Positions 1 to 4,445 of a DNA stretch of 8,531 bases are shown here, in pieces (within the stretch, counting starts at the first letter, position 1; each line of letters opens with the position of its first letter). The notes below the pieces were generated by a model. The model ran no database searches. It was not told where the DNA came from and saw only the letters and a program-made list of their open reading frames with translations. A program made the translations under genes and the position numbers. Origin of the DNA: Candidatus Omnitrophota bacterium (GTDB lineage Bacteria > Omnitrophota > Gorgyraeia > 1-14-0-20-64-10 > JACQQZ01); assembly GCA_016206635.1 (NCBI GenBank), contig JACQRF010000061.1, positions 1-8,531 of the forward strand, in the 5' to 3' direction.

Positions 1-378
1 CGCCTGCCCGCTGGCGCAGAACGCGCAGGCATAGGCGCAGCCGACCTGCGTGGACACGCAGACGGTGTGACGCCACTCGGTGGGAATGAGCACGGTCTCG
101 ACGAGTTGGTCGTCAGGGAGCCGGGAGAGCCATTTGCGCGTGCCGTCGCTCGACTGCTGCGATTCGACCGGCGTCAGCGTGCCCAGCGCGAACTCCGCGG
201 CCACCGCCTGGCGCAACCCCTTCGGCCAGTCGGTCATCTCCTCGAGCGAGCTGACGCCGCGCTGGTAGAGGGCGTGGAACAACTGCTTGGCGCGATAGGC
301 CGGCGCCCCGTGGGCCGCCATCCACGCTGTCCACTGCGGCAACGTCAGATCGTAGATGGAACGCTTCGCGTCAGGCAT
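1..378 (-). CDS. rlmN: 23S rRNA/tRNA adenine-C2 methyltransferase RlmN, N-terminal part (cut by window edge)
   Basis: RlmN is a radical-SAM enzyme that methylates C2 of A2503 in 23S rRNA and of A37 in some tRNAs. The first 126 codons are visible from the ATG at 378; the rest lies beyond base 1. The start reads MPDAKRSIYDLTLPQW, followed by the accessory helical domain (residues about 8-70). The family hallmark is at residues 107-125: CVSTQVGCAYACAFCASGQ. It contains the 4Fe-4S ligands C114, C118 and C121 (CxxxCxxC) and is preceded by ETVLIPTEWRHTVC. No good Shine-Dalgarno precedes the ATG. The gene is divergent from the vapBC pair, with 131 bp between the two starts. The conserved C-terminal catalytic cysteine is outside the window, so intactness cannot be judged. 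Confidence 0.95.
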   Translation of the reverse strand, partial: MPDAKRSIYDLTLPQWTAWMAAHGAPAYRAKQLFHALYQRGVSSLEEMTDWPKGLRQAVAAEFALGTLTPVESQQSSDGTRKWLSRLPDDQLVETVLIPTEWRHTVCVSTQVGCAYACAFCASGQA

Positions 379-410
379 GATACAGGTATGTGGTCATCGT
401 CGAAGCCATC

Positions 411-419
411 ATTGTATCA
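411..419 (-). promoter_or_regulatory. Candidate rlmN promoter (extended -10)
   Basis: On the minus strand TACAAT (416-411) is preceded by TGA (419-417), giving an extended -10 of the form TGnTANAAT. It lies about 32 bp upstream of the rlmN ATG. No good -35 is visible at 16-18 bp, which an extended -10 can tolerate. Transcription would start near 404. Confidence 0.45.
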
Positions 420-437
420 TCAGAACTATCGGAATGT

Positions 438-466
438 GCGACAGTCGGCAAAAGTTATGGTATACT
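438..466 (+). promoter_or_regulatory. vapBC promoter
   Basis: The -35 GCGACA (438-443, 4/6 to TTGACA) and the -10 TATACT (461-466, 5/6) are separated by exactly 17 bp. TGG immediately before the -10 makes an extended -10. The predicted transcription start is near 473, about 37 nt before the antitoxin ATG at 510. This is a strong sigma70-type match feeding the plus-strand toxin-antitoxin pair. Confidence 0.7.
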
Positions 467-491
467 GTATTTCAGCAGAGTACTGAATATC
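467..491 (+). promoter_or_regulatory. Candidate vapBC operator (inverted repeat)
   Basis: TTCAG (471-475) and CTGAA (483-487) form perfect 5-bp arms around a 7-bp spacer, with partial symmetry continuing to 467 and 491. The dyad begins right behind the -10 and covers the expected start point. That is where an AbrB-type antitoxin, alone or with its toxin, usually binds to repress its own operon. The operator role is inferred from position. Confidence 0.4.
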
Positions 492-509
492 TGAAAAGGA
501 GAGCTTTCC

Positions 510-788
510 ATGATCGCGACCGTACCGAAAGCGGTGAAGTTGTGGGGCCGGGGCCAGCTGACGATTCCGAAAGACGTCCGCACGGCCCTGCATTTGGAGG
601 ACGAGGCCCAACTGACTATCTTCGTGGTCGGCCGATGCCTCGTGATGACCCCCAAGCGACTGCTGCGGGCCTCGCTGGCCCGGGACGCGGGAAAATCCCT
701 GAAGGCGCAAGGGCTCAGCCTGGACGACGTGTTGGATTGCCTCAAAGAGGAGCGAAGCCGCTATAACCGGGACACCTATGGCGGCTGA
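510..788 (+). CDS. vapB: AbrB/SpoVT-fold antitoxin of a VapBC-type module
   Basis: A 92-residue protein with an N-terminal swapped-hairpin AbrB DNA-binding domain (residues about 5-50; KLWGRGQLTIPKDVRTAL is the typical 'kGQvtiPk.iR..L' signature). The acidic C-terminal tail (about 70-90, SLDDVLDCLKEERSRY) is where antitoxins of this class wrap their toxin. The ATG at 510 is set by a good Shine-Dalgarno, AAGGAG (496-501), with 8-nt spacing. The frame overlaps the toxin gene by 11 nt, so translation is probably coupled. Expected roles are neutralising the PIN toxin and binding the operator just upstream. The class is clear from the fold signature plus the partner. The name vapB is by system type rather than by a close known homologue. 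Confidence 0.82.
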   Translation: MIATVPKAVKLWGRGQLTIPKDVRTALHLEDEAQLTIFVVGRCLVMTPKRLLRASLARDAGKSLKAQGLSLDDVLDCLKEERSRYNRDTYGG

Positions 789-1230
789 CCGCTGGCGGGT
801 CTTTCTGGACACCAACGTCTTGGTTTCCGGTGTGTTGTCCCGCACCGGCGCGTCGGCGGCCATTCTCGATCTGGCGGAGGCGGAGGAGATTCTCGCGGTC
901 GTCAGCCGCCAAGTGCTGGTGGAAGCCGACCGCGTCTTTTCGGCCAAATTCCCTCACCTGCTGGAGCGATACCGGCTCTTCATCAAGAACCTCGCGCCGC
1001 TCCTGGCCGACGACCCGACGCCGCACGCCGTCAAGGAGGCCGCGCAGGCCATTGACGCCGATGACGCGCCCATCCTGGCGGCCGCGAAACACGCGCGCGT
1101 CGAATACCTCGTCACCTTGAACACGCGCCACTTTCACACCGAAAAAGCCCGCGCCTATCTCCCCTGCCCCATCCTGACGCCGCTGGAATTCCTCACCACG
1201 TTCCGGACCTTCTGGGAGCGCCAGCGCTAG
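778..1230 (+). CDS. vapC: PIN-domain toxin (VapC-type ribonuclease)
   Basis: A 150-residue PIN-domain protein, normally a Mg2+-dependent endoribonuclease that cuts tRNA or rRNA when freed from its antitoxin. Acidic active-site positions are visible: D11 in VFLDTNVLVSGVL, E49 in RQVLVEADRVF, and D95/D96 in IDADDAPILAAA. At the usual fourth acidic position the protein has N115 (YLVTLNTRHF). Asn at that site is common in the PIN_3-like subgroup, so the enzyme is not necessarily dead. The start ATG lies inside the end of vapB (11-nt overlap, ATGGCGGCTGA). The gene is convergent with brnA, 158 bp away, and no canonical T-tailed terminator is visible between them. The target RNA cannot be told from sequence. 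Confidence 0.85.
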   Translation: MAADRWRVFLDTNVLVSGVLSRTGASAAILDLAEAEEILAVVSRQVLVEADRVFSAKFPHLLERYRLFIKNLAPLLADDPTPHAVKEAAQAIDADDAPILAAAKHARVEYLVTLNTRHFHTEKARAYLPCPILTPLEFLTTFRTFWERQR

Positions 1231-1366
1231 TCCATCCAAGGTTACAAATTCGCTGGATCATGGCGCAATCCCCTTCTCGTTCCACCGTGTGTCATGGAGA
1301 CGCTTCATGTTGGGGCACATTACCGACCAGATCACCGGTCCCCTGATGAAGACGTCCCCTACTCCC

Positions 1367-1388
1367 TAGGAAACGGTACCGCTTCCTA
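1367..1388. repeat. CGGTACCG-centred palindrome behind brnA
   Basis: A 22-bp near-perfect palindrome, TAGGAA-A-CGGTACCG-C-TTCCTA, with a single mismatched pair. It touches the brnA stop codon and lies in the 158-bp gap between the convergent vapC and brnA. Neither strand has a T-run behind it, so it is not a classical Rho-independent terminator. The 13-mer GGAAACGGTACCG inside it (1369-1381) recurs exactly at 2819-2831. The rest of the vapC-brnA gap holds nothing recognisable. Confidence 0.65.
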
Positions 1389-1601
1389 TCAGGCAGCCCA
1401 CTTCAATTTGCGATGCTGCTCGACGCAATCTCTGAGGTACAGATTGATGAGACTCTGATAGGGCACGCCGATCCTCTCAGCCATGGCTTTGAAATACGCG
1501 ACCACATCGCTGGCCAACCGGATGGTGATCTGCTGTTTGAGCGCCTTGGCGTATGGATTGCGGCGCCCTCTGAGTTTTGTCAGGTCGTATTCAACTTTCA
1601 T
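1389..1601 (-). CDS. brnA: BrnA/CopG-like ribbon-helix-helix antitoxin
   Basis: A 70-residue antitoxin of the BrnT/BrnA type II system. An N-terminal segment (residues 1-22, MKVEYDLTKLRGRRNPYAK) leads into a ribbon-helix-helix DNA-binding domain (about 23-60: strand KQQITIRLA, then helices around FKAMAERIGVPYQSLINLYLRDCV). The start ATG overlaps the brnT stop by 4 nt (ATGA), and no separate Shine-Dalgarno is needed, so it is translationally coupled. Members of this family repress their own promoter and neutralise the toxin. Toxin-first order is the rule for brnTA, the reverse of vapBC. GC content of this pair (sampled 52-55%) is well below the core operon, suggesting acquisition. Confidence 0.87.
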   Translation of the reverse strand: MKVEYDLTKLRGRRNPYAKALKQQITIRLASDVVAYFKAMAERIGVPYQSLINLYLRDCVEQHRKLKWAA

Positions 1602-1891
1602 AGGGTTCCCCGTTCGTAGTAATCGAACTCCTTCTTGGTCGCTTTCCGAACCGAGAGTATTCTGATCACCTCATCATCCTCCCTGAAACAATGGCACACC
1701 AGCAATACGCGCAATCGGCCACTCAACCCCAACAAGAGGAATCGGTCTTCCTGTTGGGAGTGCTCGGGATCTGGAAATTCAATGGCTCGCTCGTCATAGA
1801 ACACCGACCTGGCCTCTTCAAACGACACTCCGTGCTTCCGTTGATTGACGCGGTTCTTCCCTTCATTCCACGCGAACCGGATCTCGCGCAT
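1598..1891 (-). CDS. brnT: BrnT-family ribonuclease toxin
   Basis: A 97-residue RelE-like-fold toxin that inhibits growth by RNA cleavage. Family features in order: IRFAWNEGKNRVNQRKHGVSFEEA (residues 4-27), VFYDE (30-34), EDRFLLLG (48-55), then RVLLVCHCF and the terminal block VIRILSVRKATKKEFDYYERG (75-95), typical of the family C-terminus with its 'IRIiSaRKAtk.E...Y' pattern. The ATG at 1891 is the only in-frame start that keeps the family N-terminus. It has no Shine-Dalgarno and lies only about 9 nt downstream of the predicted transcription start, so the leader is extremely short. The gene is followed immediately by its antitoxin. Confidence 0.9.
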   Translation of the reverse strand: MREIRFAWNEGKNRVNQRKHGVSFEEARSVFYDERAIEFPDPEHSQQEDRFLLLGLSGRLRVLLVCHCFREDDEVIRILSVRKATKKEFDYYERGTL

Positions 1892-1916
1892 GATAATTAC
1901 AATGTAAGTATATCAT
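1890..1916. promoter_or_regulatory. Candidate brnTA operator (nested dyad)
   Basis: Outer arms ATGATA (1890-1895) and TATCAT (1911-1916) enclose inner arms TTAC (1897-1900) and GTAA (1904-1907). The two dyads are offset by one base. The element covers the -10, the predicted start point and the brnT start codon. That is a suitable place for ribbon-helix-helix antitoxin repression. The binding role is inferred. Confidence 0.5.
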
Positions 1917-1935
1917 GACAGGGCCTCTGTAACAA
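1907..1935 (-). promoter_or_regulatory. brnTA promoter
   Basis: Minus-strand -35 TTGTTA (1935-1930, 4/6) and -10 TATACT (1912-1907, 5/6) are 17 bp apart, with TGA directly before the -10 (extended -10). The predicted start is near 1900, leaving a leader of about 9 nt. The remaining sequence up to 2037 shows no recognisable gene or RNA. Confidence 0.65.
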
Positions 1936-2037
1936 GAACCCGCGACGCGCCACAGGATTGGGCATAGGGCCTCCTTGGAGCGGGGGATGAACTGGTTGTG
2001 CCTTGCGCGGGGGATTACAAGGGTGGTGCGACTGATA

Positions 2038-2084
2038 GTCTACGCCACCGGCCGCCGCCGGTCACCGCACCGAGCGAACCCGGC
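2038..2084 (+). repeat. 47-bp direct repeat, left copy (R1)
   Basis: Matches 2766-2812 at 42 of 47 positions without gaps and in the same orientation. The longest identical block is the last 19 bp (2066-2084). Inside is a short hairpin, ACCGGC-CGCC-GCCGGT. With the right copy it brackets the DUF6941-like gene, its small partner and their promoter. Confidence 0.8.
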
Positions 2085-2136
2085 CCGCCCGGACTTCTAG
2101 AACTGGCACCCTATCTTGGTTTTTAGGCGGTGGAGC

Positions 2137-2283
2137 TTACTTGGCAGGCCGCGGCCGTTTGAGCACCAGCTTCAGCCACGGAATCTTGCAGACGTAGTGG
2201 GTGTTCAACGCTTTGAGAGGGTCAGGGGAAGGCGGCACCCGGCTTTGCGCAGATGCGCCCACTTCAATCTCTCTGACATTCAT
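2137..2283 (-). CDS. Small coupled ORF downstream of the DUF6941-like gene (48 aa)
   Basis: Not recognised as a known family. The frame starts with an ATG at 2283 that overlaps the stop of the preceding gene by 4 nt (ATGA), a classical translational-coupling arrangement. It runs 48 codons to TAA at 2137. The first half is mildly acidic and proline-rich (VPPSPDPLKALN). The second half is aromatic and then strongly basic (THYVCKIPWLKLVLKRPRPAK is split around W36), with no signal peptide or membrane span. Start position, uninterrupted frame and location inside the repeat-flanked unit support a real gene. Nothing in the sequence reveals function, though a basic tail would suit binding nucleic acid or the acidic face of a partner. 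A chance ORF remains possible. Confidence 0.5.
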   Translation of the reverse strand: MNVREIEVGASAQSRVPPSPDPLKALNTHYVCKIPWLKLVLKRPRPAK

Positions 2284-2699
2284 CGCGCTCCCCCTTGGGA
2301 TACCTGGATCACGCTAAAGGGCTTGTCCCCGAGAAACTTGTCATTCACGTAGACCTGGATCGCATACCGCCCCGGTTTTTCGAACACCATGCCTTCCAAC
2401 ACCGCCGTGATATTGCACGACCCGAGCCGGTCACCGACGACCATGGGATTCGCCGGGGTATGCGACCCAATCACCACGTCCTCATCTAAGTATATCAGTT
2501 CAAAGCGAGGGTGGTAAGCCCCTTGCGCATCGCTGAAGTTGACGAACAACATCGCCACGGGATGCGTCGCAGGAAACTGTCGGGTGCCGATACTGTCAAA
2601 GGTCCCGAGGATCGTATATTTCCCCGTCGCCGTATCCAGGTGGACATGGTCGCAGAGGACGATCGCGTTGAGATGTGGGTGTGGAGGTTGATGAACCAT
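2280..2699 (-). CDS. DUF6941-like conserved hypothetical protein
   Basis: A 139-residue, beta-rich soluble protein with no signal peptide or membrane segment. The N-terminal signature LNAIVLCDHVHLDTATGKYTILGTFDSI is split here as NAIVLCDHV (11-19) and GKYTILGTFDSI (26-37). It matches what I recall of the DUF6941 family, whose members begin with an 'LCD.V...dGK.tilGiFd.I' pattern and have no established function. The C-terminal part has alternating strands (GRYAIQVYVNDKFLGDKPFSVIQ, about 112-134) like an immunoglobulin-type beta sandwich. The first good start is ATG at 2699; upstream in-frame TTG codons (2708, 2702) sit inside the promoter. The -10 ends 8 bp before that ATG, so the mRNA is probably leaderless. 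It is followed by a 4-nt-overlapping small ORF. Family assignment is from memory of the motif. Confidence 0.72.
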   Translation of the reverse strand: MVHQPPHPHLNAIVLCDHVHLDTATGKYTILGTFDSIGTRQFPATHPVAMLFVNFSDAQGAYHPRFELIYLDEDVVIGSHTPANPMVVGDRLGSCNITAVLEGMVFEKPGRYAIQVYVNDKFLGDKPFSVIQVSQGGAR

Positions 2700-2707
2700 C
2701 AATATCA

Positions 2708-2736
2708 ATTATAACCAAATGACGCCCCCAACACAA
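2708..2736 (-). promoter_or_regulatory. Promoter of the DUF6941-like gene, probably giving leaderless mRNA
   Basis: A perfect -10 TATAAT (2713-2708) lies 17 bp from a weak -35 TTGTGT (2736-2731, 3/6). Transcription would begin about 2701, within a few bases of the ATG at 2699, and no Shine-Dalgarno is present. It lies inside the repeat-bracketed unit, which therefore carries its own promoter. Confidence 0.6.
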
Positions 2737-2765
2737 GCGCGATCTCCTCCCCCGTAGGACCAAGC

Positions 2766-2812
2766 GTCTACCGCCCCGGCCGTCGCCGGTCAACGCACCG
2801 AGCGAACCCGGC
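2766..2812 (+). repeat. 47-bp direct repeat, right copy (R2)
   Basis: Direct copy of 2038-2084 (42/47 identities). The repeat starts are 728 bp apart. The internal hairpin is weaker than in R1 (CCGGC-CGTC-GCCGG). Seven bases beyond its end begins the second copy of the GGAAACGGTACCG motif. Confidence 0.8.
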
Positions 2813-2818
2813 GCCACC

Positions 2819-2852
2819 GGAAACGGTACCGGCTCTTATACCGTGCGGTACC
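2819..2852. repeat. GGAAACGGTACCG motif with inverted GGTACCG/CGGTACC pair
   Basis: GGAAACGGTACCG (2819-2831) is an exact direct copy of 1369-1381. In addition GGTACCG (2825-2831) and CGGTACC (2846-2852) form perfect 7-bp inverted arms separated by 14 bp, and TACCG-TG-CGGTA is a smaller dyad inside. It looks like a rearranged or extended version of the palindrome beside brnA. Confidence 0.6.
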
Positions 2853-2863
2853 TACTGCTCTAC

Positions 2864-3109
2864 CTACTGCTTCGATGTCAGGTGTTCCTGGAGCACAAGG
2901 CTCGCGGCGATGAACGTAATCGCTTGTCCCGTCGCGCTGATCAGCGCGACCGCCAGCGTCGTCACGAACCTACCCAACACCCCTCGTGCCTGAAGAGTCG
3001 GGATCCCCCAGGACGCCAGCGTCGTGTACGCCAGCATGAATCCGATCAAGCCGACGCTGGGCCTCAGGTGCGCAGCGAGGAACCGCAAGGCGGGCCGCAG
3101 GGGCAGCAA
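2864..3109 (-). CDS. Small predicted two-helix membrane protein
   Basis: Not recognised. The 81-codon frame has strongly G/C-ending codons like the core genes, which supports coding. It contains two hydrophobic spans: residues about 18-39 (VGLIGFMLAYTTLASWGIP) and 48-73 (FVTTLAVALISATG...FIAASLVLQ). A basic, arginine-rich N-terminus precedes them and the C-terminus is short and polar. The start used is TTG at 3109, with purine-rich sequence containing GAGGAGGGG about 7 nt ahead as a plausible Shine-Dalgarno. The frame stays open further upstream to a stop near 3163, through an in-phase repeat, but without ATG or GTG. It may be a complete small membrane protein or the C-terminal remnant of a larger one. 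Confidence 0.45.
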   Translation of the reverse strand: MLPLRPALRFLAAHLRPSVGLIGFMLAYTTLASWGIPTLQARGVLGRFVTTLAVALISATGQAITFIAASLVLQEHLTSKQ

Positions 3110-3126
3110 TGCTTTCCCCTCCTCGT

Positions 3127-3162
3127 AGTCATCGTACCATCTGTATAAGTCATCGTACCATC
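3127..3162. repeat. 15-bp tandem repeat with 21-bp period
   Basis: AGTCATCGTACCATC occurs exactly at 3127-3141 and 3148-3162. The period of 21 bp equals seven codons. In the frame of the downstream membrane-protein ORF it would encode WYDDLYR then WYDDYEE. No stop separates this from the ORF, but no usual start codon lies upstream. Confidence 0.6.
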
Positions 3163-3370
3163 ATTTCCGTGGGTGCCGGGTTCAACACCGCGCGCCGGGG
3201 GGATGGCCAGGAGCCGGCATCCACAGAGCCGAGTGAGGGCGTGGCCGACGGGTGACGCGAGCCGGGGCCCCCGCCGCCCGCAGTGGGGGATGGGGGGCAG
3301 CATGAACCCCCGCGAGGACGGCGGGGTGGGCTCGCGGCAGGCCCCGGCGGCCGCGCCCGACGCGAGGCGT
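3163..3370. other. GC-rich stretch without a convincing gene
   Basis: Very GC-rich sequence between the yraN stop and the membrane-protein ORF. It holds small hairpins such as CCCCGC-N7-GCGGGG near 3307-3326, and CGGGGCCCCCG near 3265, without T-runs. A minus-strand frame (3150-3374) starts by ATGA overlap with the yraN stop. Its product would be almost all Pro, Arg, Gly and Ser and resembles no family, so I do not call it. I checked for features of RNase P RNA, tmRNA and cobalamin riboswitches and found none. Confidence 0.4.
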
Positions 3371-3748
3371 TCATGACGGCACGTCGAACGCGTTCGGAAT
3401 CACCTCTACCGACGTTGGGCGATCATCGCGGCCCATCAGCACCCCCACCACATCGAACCGCGCCGGCCGCCCCGACAACCCCCGCGCCTTCAGATACCAC
3501 TGCGCCATGCGGATCAGGTGCCACTGTTTCTGGCGCGTGATCGCCTCCTGCGGAAGCCCGAACGCCATCGAGCGGCGCGTCTTCACCTCGATGAAACAGA
3601 GCATCGTGCCATCGCGCGCCACCAGGTCGAGCTCGCCCAACACGGTGCGGACATTCCGCTCGAGGATCCGGTAGCCCCGGCGCCGGAGCTCGGTCACCGC
3701 GGCCTGCTCGCCGGCCGCGCCCAACTGCTGACGGAAGTTACTGCCCAT
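3371..3748 (-). CDS. yraN: YraN/UPF0102 family nuclease-fold protein
   Basis: A 125-residue protein of the UPF0102 (YraN) family, which has a restriction-endonuclease-like fold. Function in the cell is not firmly established, though DNA or RNA processing is suspected. The core is intact: GAAGEQAAVTEL (E14), then GELDLVARDG (E39, D41), then CFIEVKTRR (E54, K56). This is the usual E...D...ExK arrangement of the PD-(D/E)XK superfamily. The ATG at 3748 gives the normal 'LGxxGEexA' N-terminus. No Shine-Dalgarno is visible; the 13 nt between the rnhB stop and this ATG come from a palindromic repeat array, so translation is probably coupled to rnhB. It is the last gene of the core run, in its usual place after rnhB. 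Confidence 0.93.
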   Translation of the reverse strand: MGSNFRQQLGAAGEQAAVTELRRRGYRILERNVRTVLGELDLVARDGTMLCFIEVKTRRSMAFGLPQEAITRQKQWHLIRMAQWYLKARGLSGRPARFDVVGVLMGRDDRPTSVEVIPNAFDVPS

Positions 3749-3757
3749 AGACCCGAA

Positions 3758-3810
3758 GGGGTCAGACCCCTAACCACGAGGGGTCAGACCCCACACAGGG
3801 GTCAGACCCC
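3758..3810. repeat. Three-copy GGGGTCAGACCCC palindrome array (REP-like)
   Basis: The 13-bp odd palindrome GGGGTCAGACCCC occurs at 3758-3770, 3780-3792 and 3798-3810 (steps of 22 and 18 bp). The same motif is widespread between genes in many GC-rich bacteria and is often linked to REP-associated tyrosine transposases (general knowledge, not checked here). No transposase gene is in the window. The array overlaps the 3' end of rnhB: two copies are translated and the third supplies the stop codon. Confidence 0.85.
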
Positions 3811-4445
3811 AAGAGCCGCGCCACGGGGCGGAACGAGCGGCGATGGATGGAGGAGGGGCCGTGCTCGATGAGGGCGGCCAGATGGGCCGCCGTCGGATAC
3901 CCTTTGTGGCGGGCAAAGCCGTAGCACGGGTGGTCCCGATCGTACGCGAGCATCAGCTCATCGCGGACCACCTTCGCCACGATCGAAGCGCAGGCGATCG
4001 CCAGCGAGCGCCGGTCGCCGTGCACCACCGGCGTCATCGGCAGGTCCAGGCCCGGCACGGCCCACGGGCCGTCAATCAGGAGACGATCGGGGGATTCGGG
4101 CAGTTGGAGGACGGCTTGGCGCATCGCCTCGAGCGAGGCGTGGAAAATATTGCGGGTATCAATGGCGGACGGCTCGACGATGCCGATGCCGATCTCGGCA
4201 TTGGCGAGAATCTGCAGGAAGGCGCGCCGCCGCGCCAGCGCGGTCAGGCGCTTGGAATCGTCCACCAGGACGGTGAAGCGGGTTCGCGGGCGCAGGAGGA
4301 CGGCGCCGGCGACCACCGGCCCGGCGAGCGGGCCGCGGCCGGCCTCGTCAACTCCCGCGAGCCGGCGTCTCCCCGGGCGCTTGAACGGCCGGTCGAACCT
4401 CCGGAGCTGGTCCAGCCGTCGCGCCTGACTGCTGCGACTCCTCAC
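3762..4445 (-). CDS. rnhB: Ribonuclease HII
   Basis: RNase HII cuts RNA in RNA-DNA hybrids and starts ribonucleotide excision repair. The active site is complete: D33-E34 in AGVDEAGRGPLAGPVVAG, D125 in LLIDGPW, and D144 in HGDRRSLAIACASIVAK, followed by VVRDELM and YGFARHKGYPTAAH. The protein is 227 residues. The start is GTG at 4445, because no ATG lies between it and the DEAGRG motif, and a GAGG stands 9 nt upstream. The first 98 nt overlap the end of rplS in another frame. The C-terminal 15 residues (GSDPCVGSDPSWLGV) are translated from a palindromic repeat array, so the ancestral end was probably near RSFRPVARLL. The catalytic core is unaffected. Confidence 0.95.
   Translation of the reverse strand: MRSRSSQARRLDQLRRFDRPFKRPGRRRLAGVDEAGRGPLAGPVVAGAVLLRPRTRFTVLVDDSKRLTALARRRAFLQILANAEIGIGIVEPSAIDTRNIFHASLEAMRQAVLQLPESPDRLLIDGPWAVPGLDLPMTPVVHGDRRSLAIACASIVAKVVRDELMLAYDRDHPCYGFARHKGYPTAAHLAALIEHGPSSIHRRSFRPVARLLGSDPCVGSDPSWLGV

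Noticed and set aside
1367..1388. Palindrome as a bidirectional Rho-independent terminator for vapC and brnA
   Set aside because: No T-run on either side and the motif recurs at 2819 where it ends no gene, so a repeat element fits better.
1987..2100. A 37-codon plus-strand ORF with a GGAG-like sequence ahead of its ATG
   Set aside because: Half of it lies in direct repeat R1, the product is Arg/Pro-rich without any family look, and the equivalent frame at R2 has no start codon.
2116..2352. Plus-strand ORF opposite the DUF6941-like gene and the small ORF
   Set aside because: It is antisense to a much better-supported gene pair and its product resembles nothing.
3180..3225. GGCCAGGAGCCGG as a cobalamin-riboswitch B12 box
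   Set aside because: The rest of the riboswitch core is absent on both strands and no cobalamin gene is nearby.
3064..3303. Minus-strand frame with several cysteines (GKHCCPCGPPCG)
   Set aside because: The cysteine cluster comes from GC-rich sequence overlapping the better-supported membrane ORF in another frame; no metal-binding family pattern is complete.
3150..3374. Minus-strand 74-codon frame whose ATG overlaps the yraN stop (ATGA)
   Set aside because: The overlap is attractive, but the product is almost entirely Pro/Arg/Gly/Ser, as expected from random GC-rich DNA.
3757..3811. Short palindromes as a CRISPR array
   Set aside because: Repeat units are 13 bp with spacers of 9 and 5 bp and there are no cas genes; the motif is a dispersed palindrome type.
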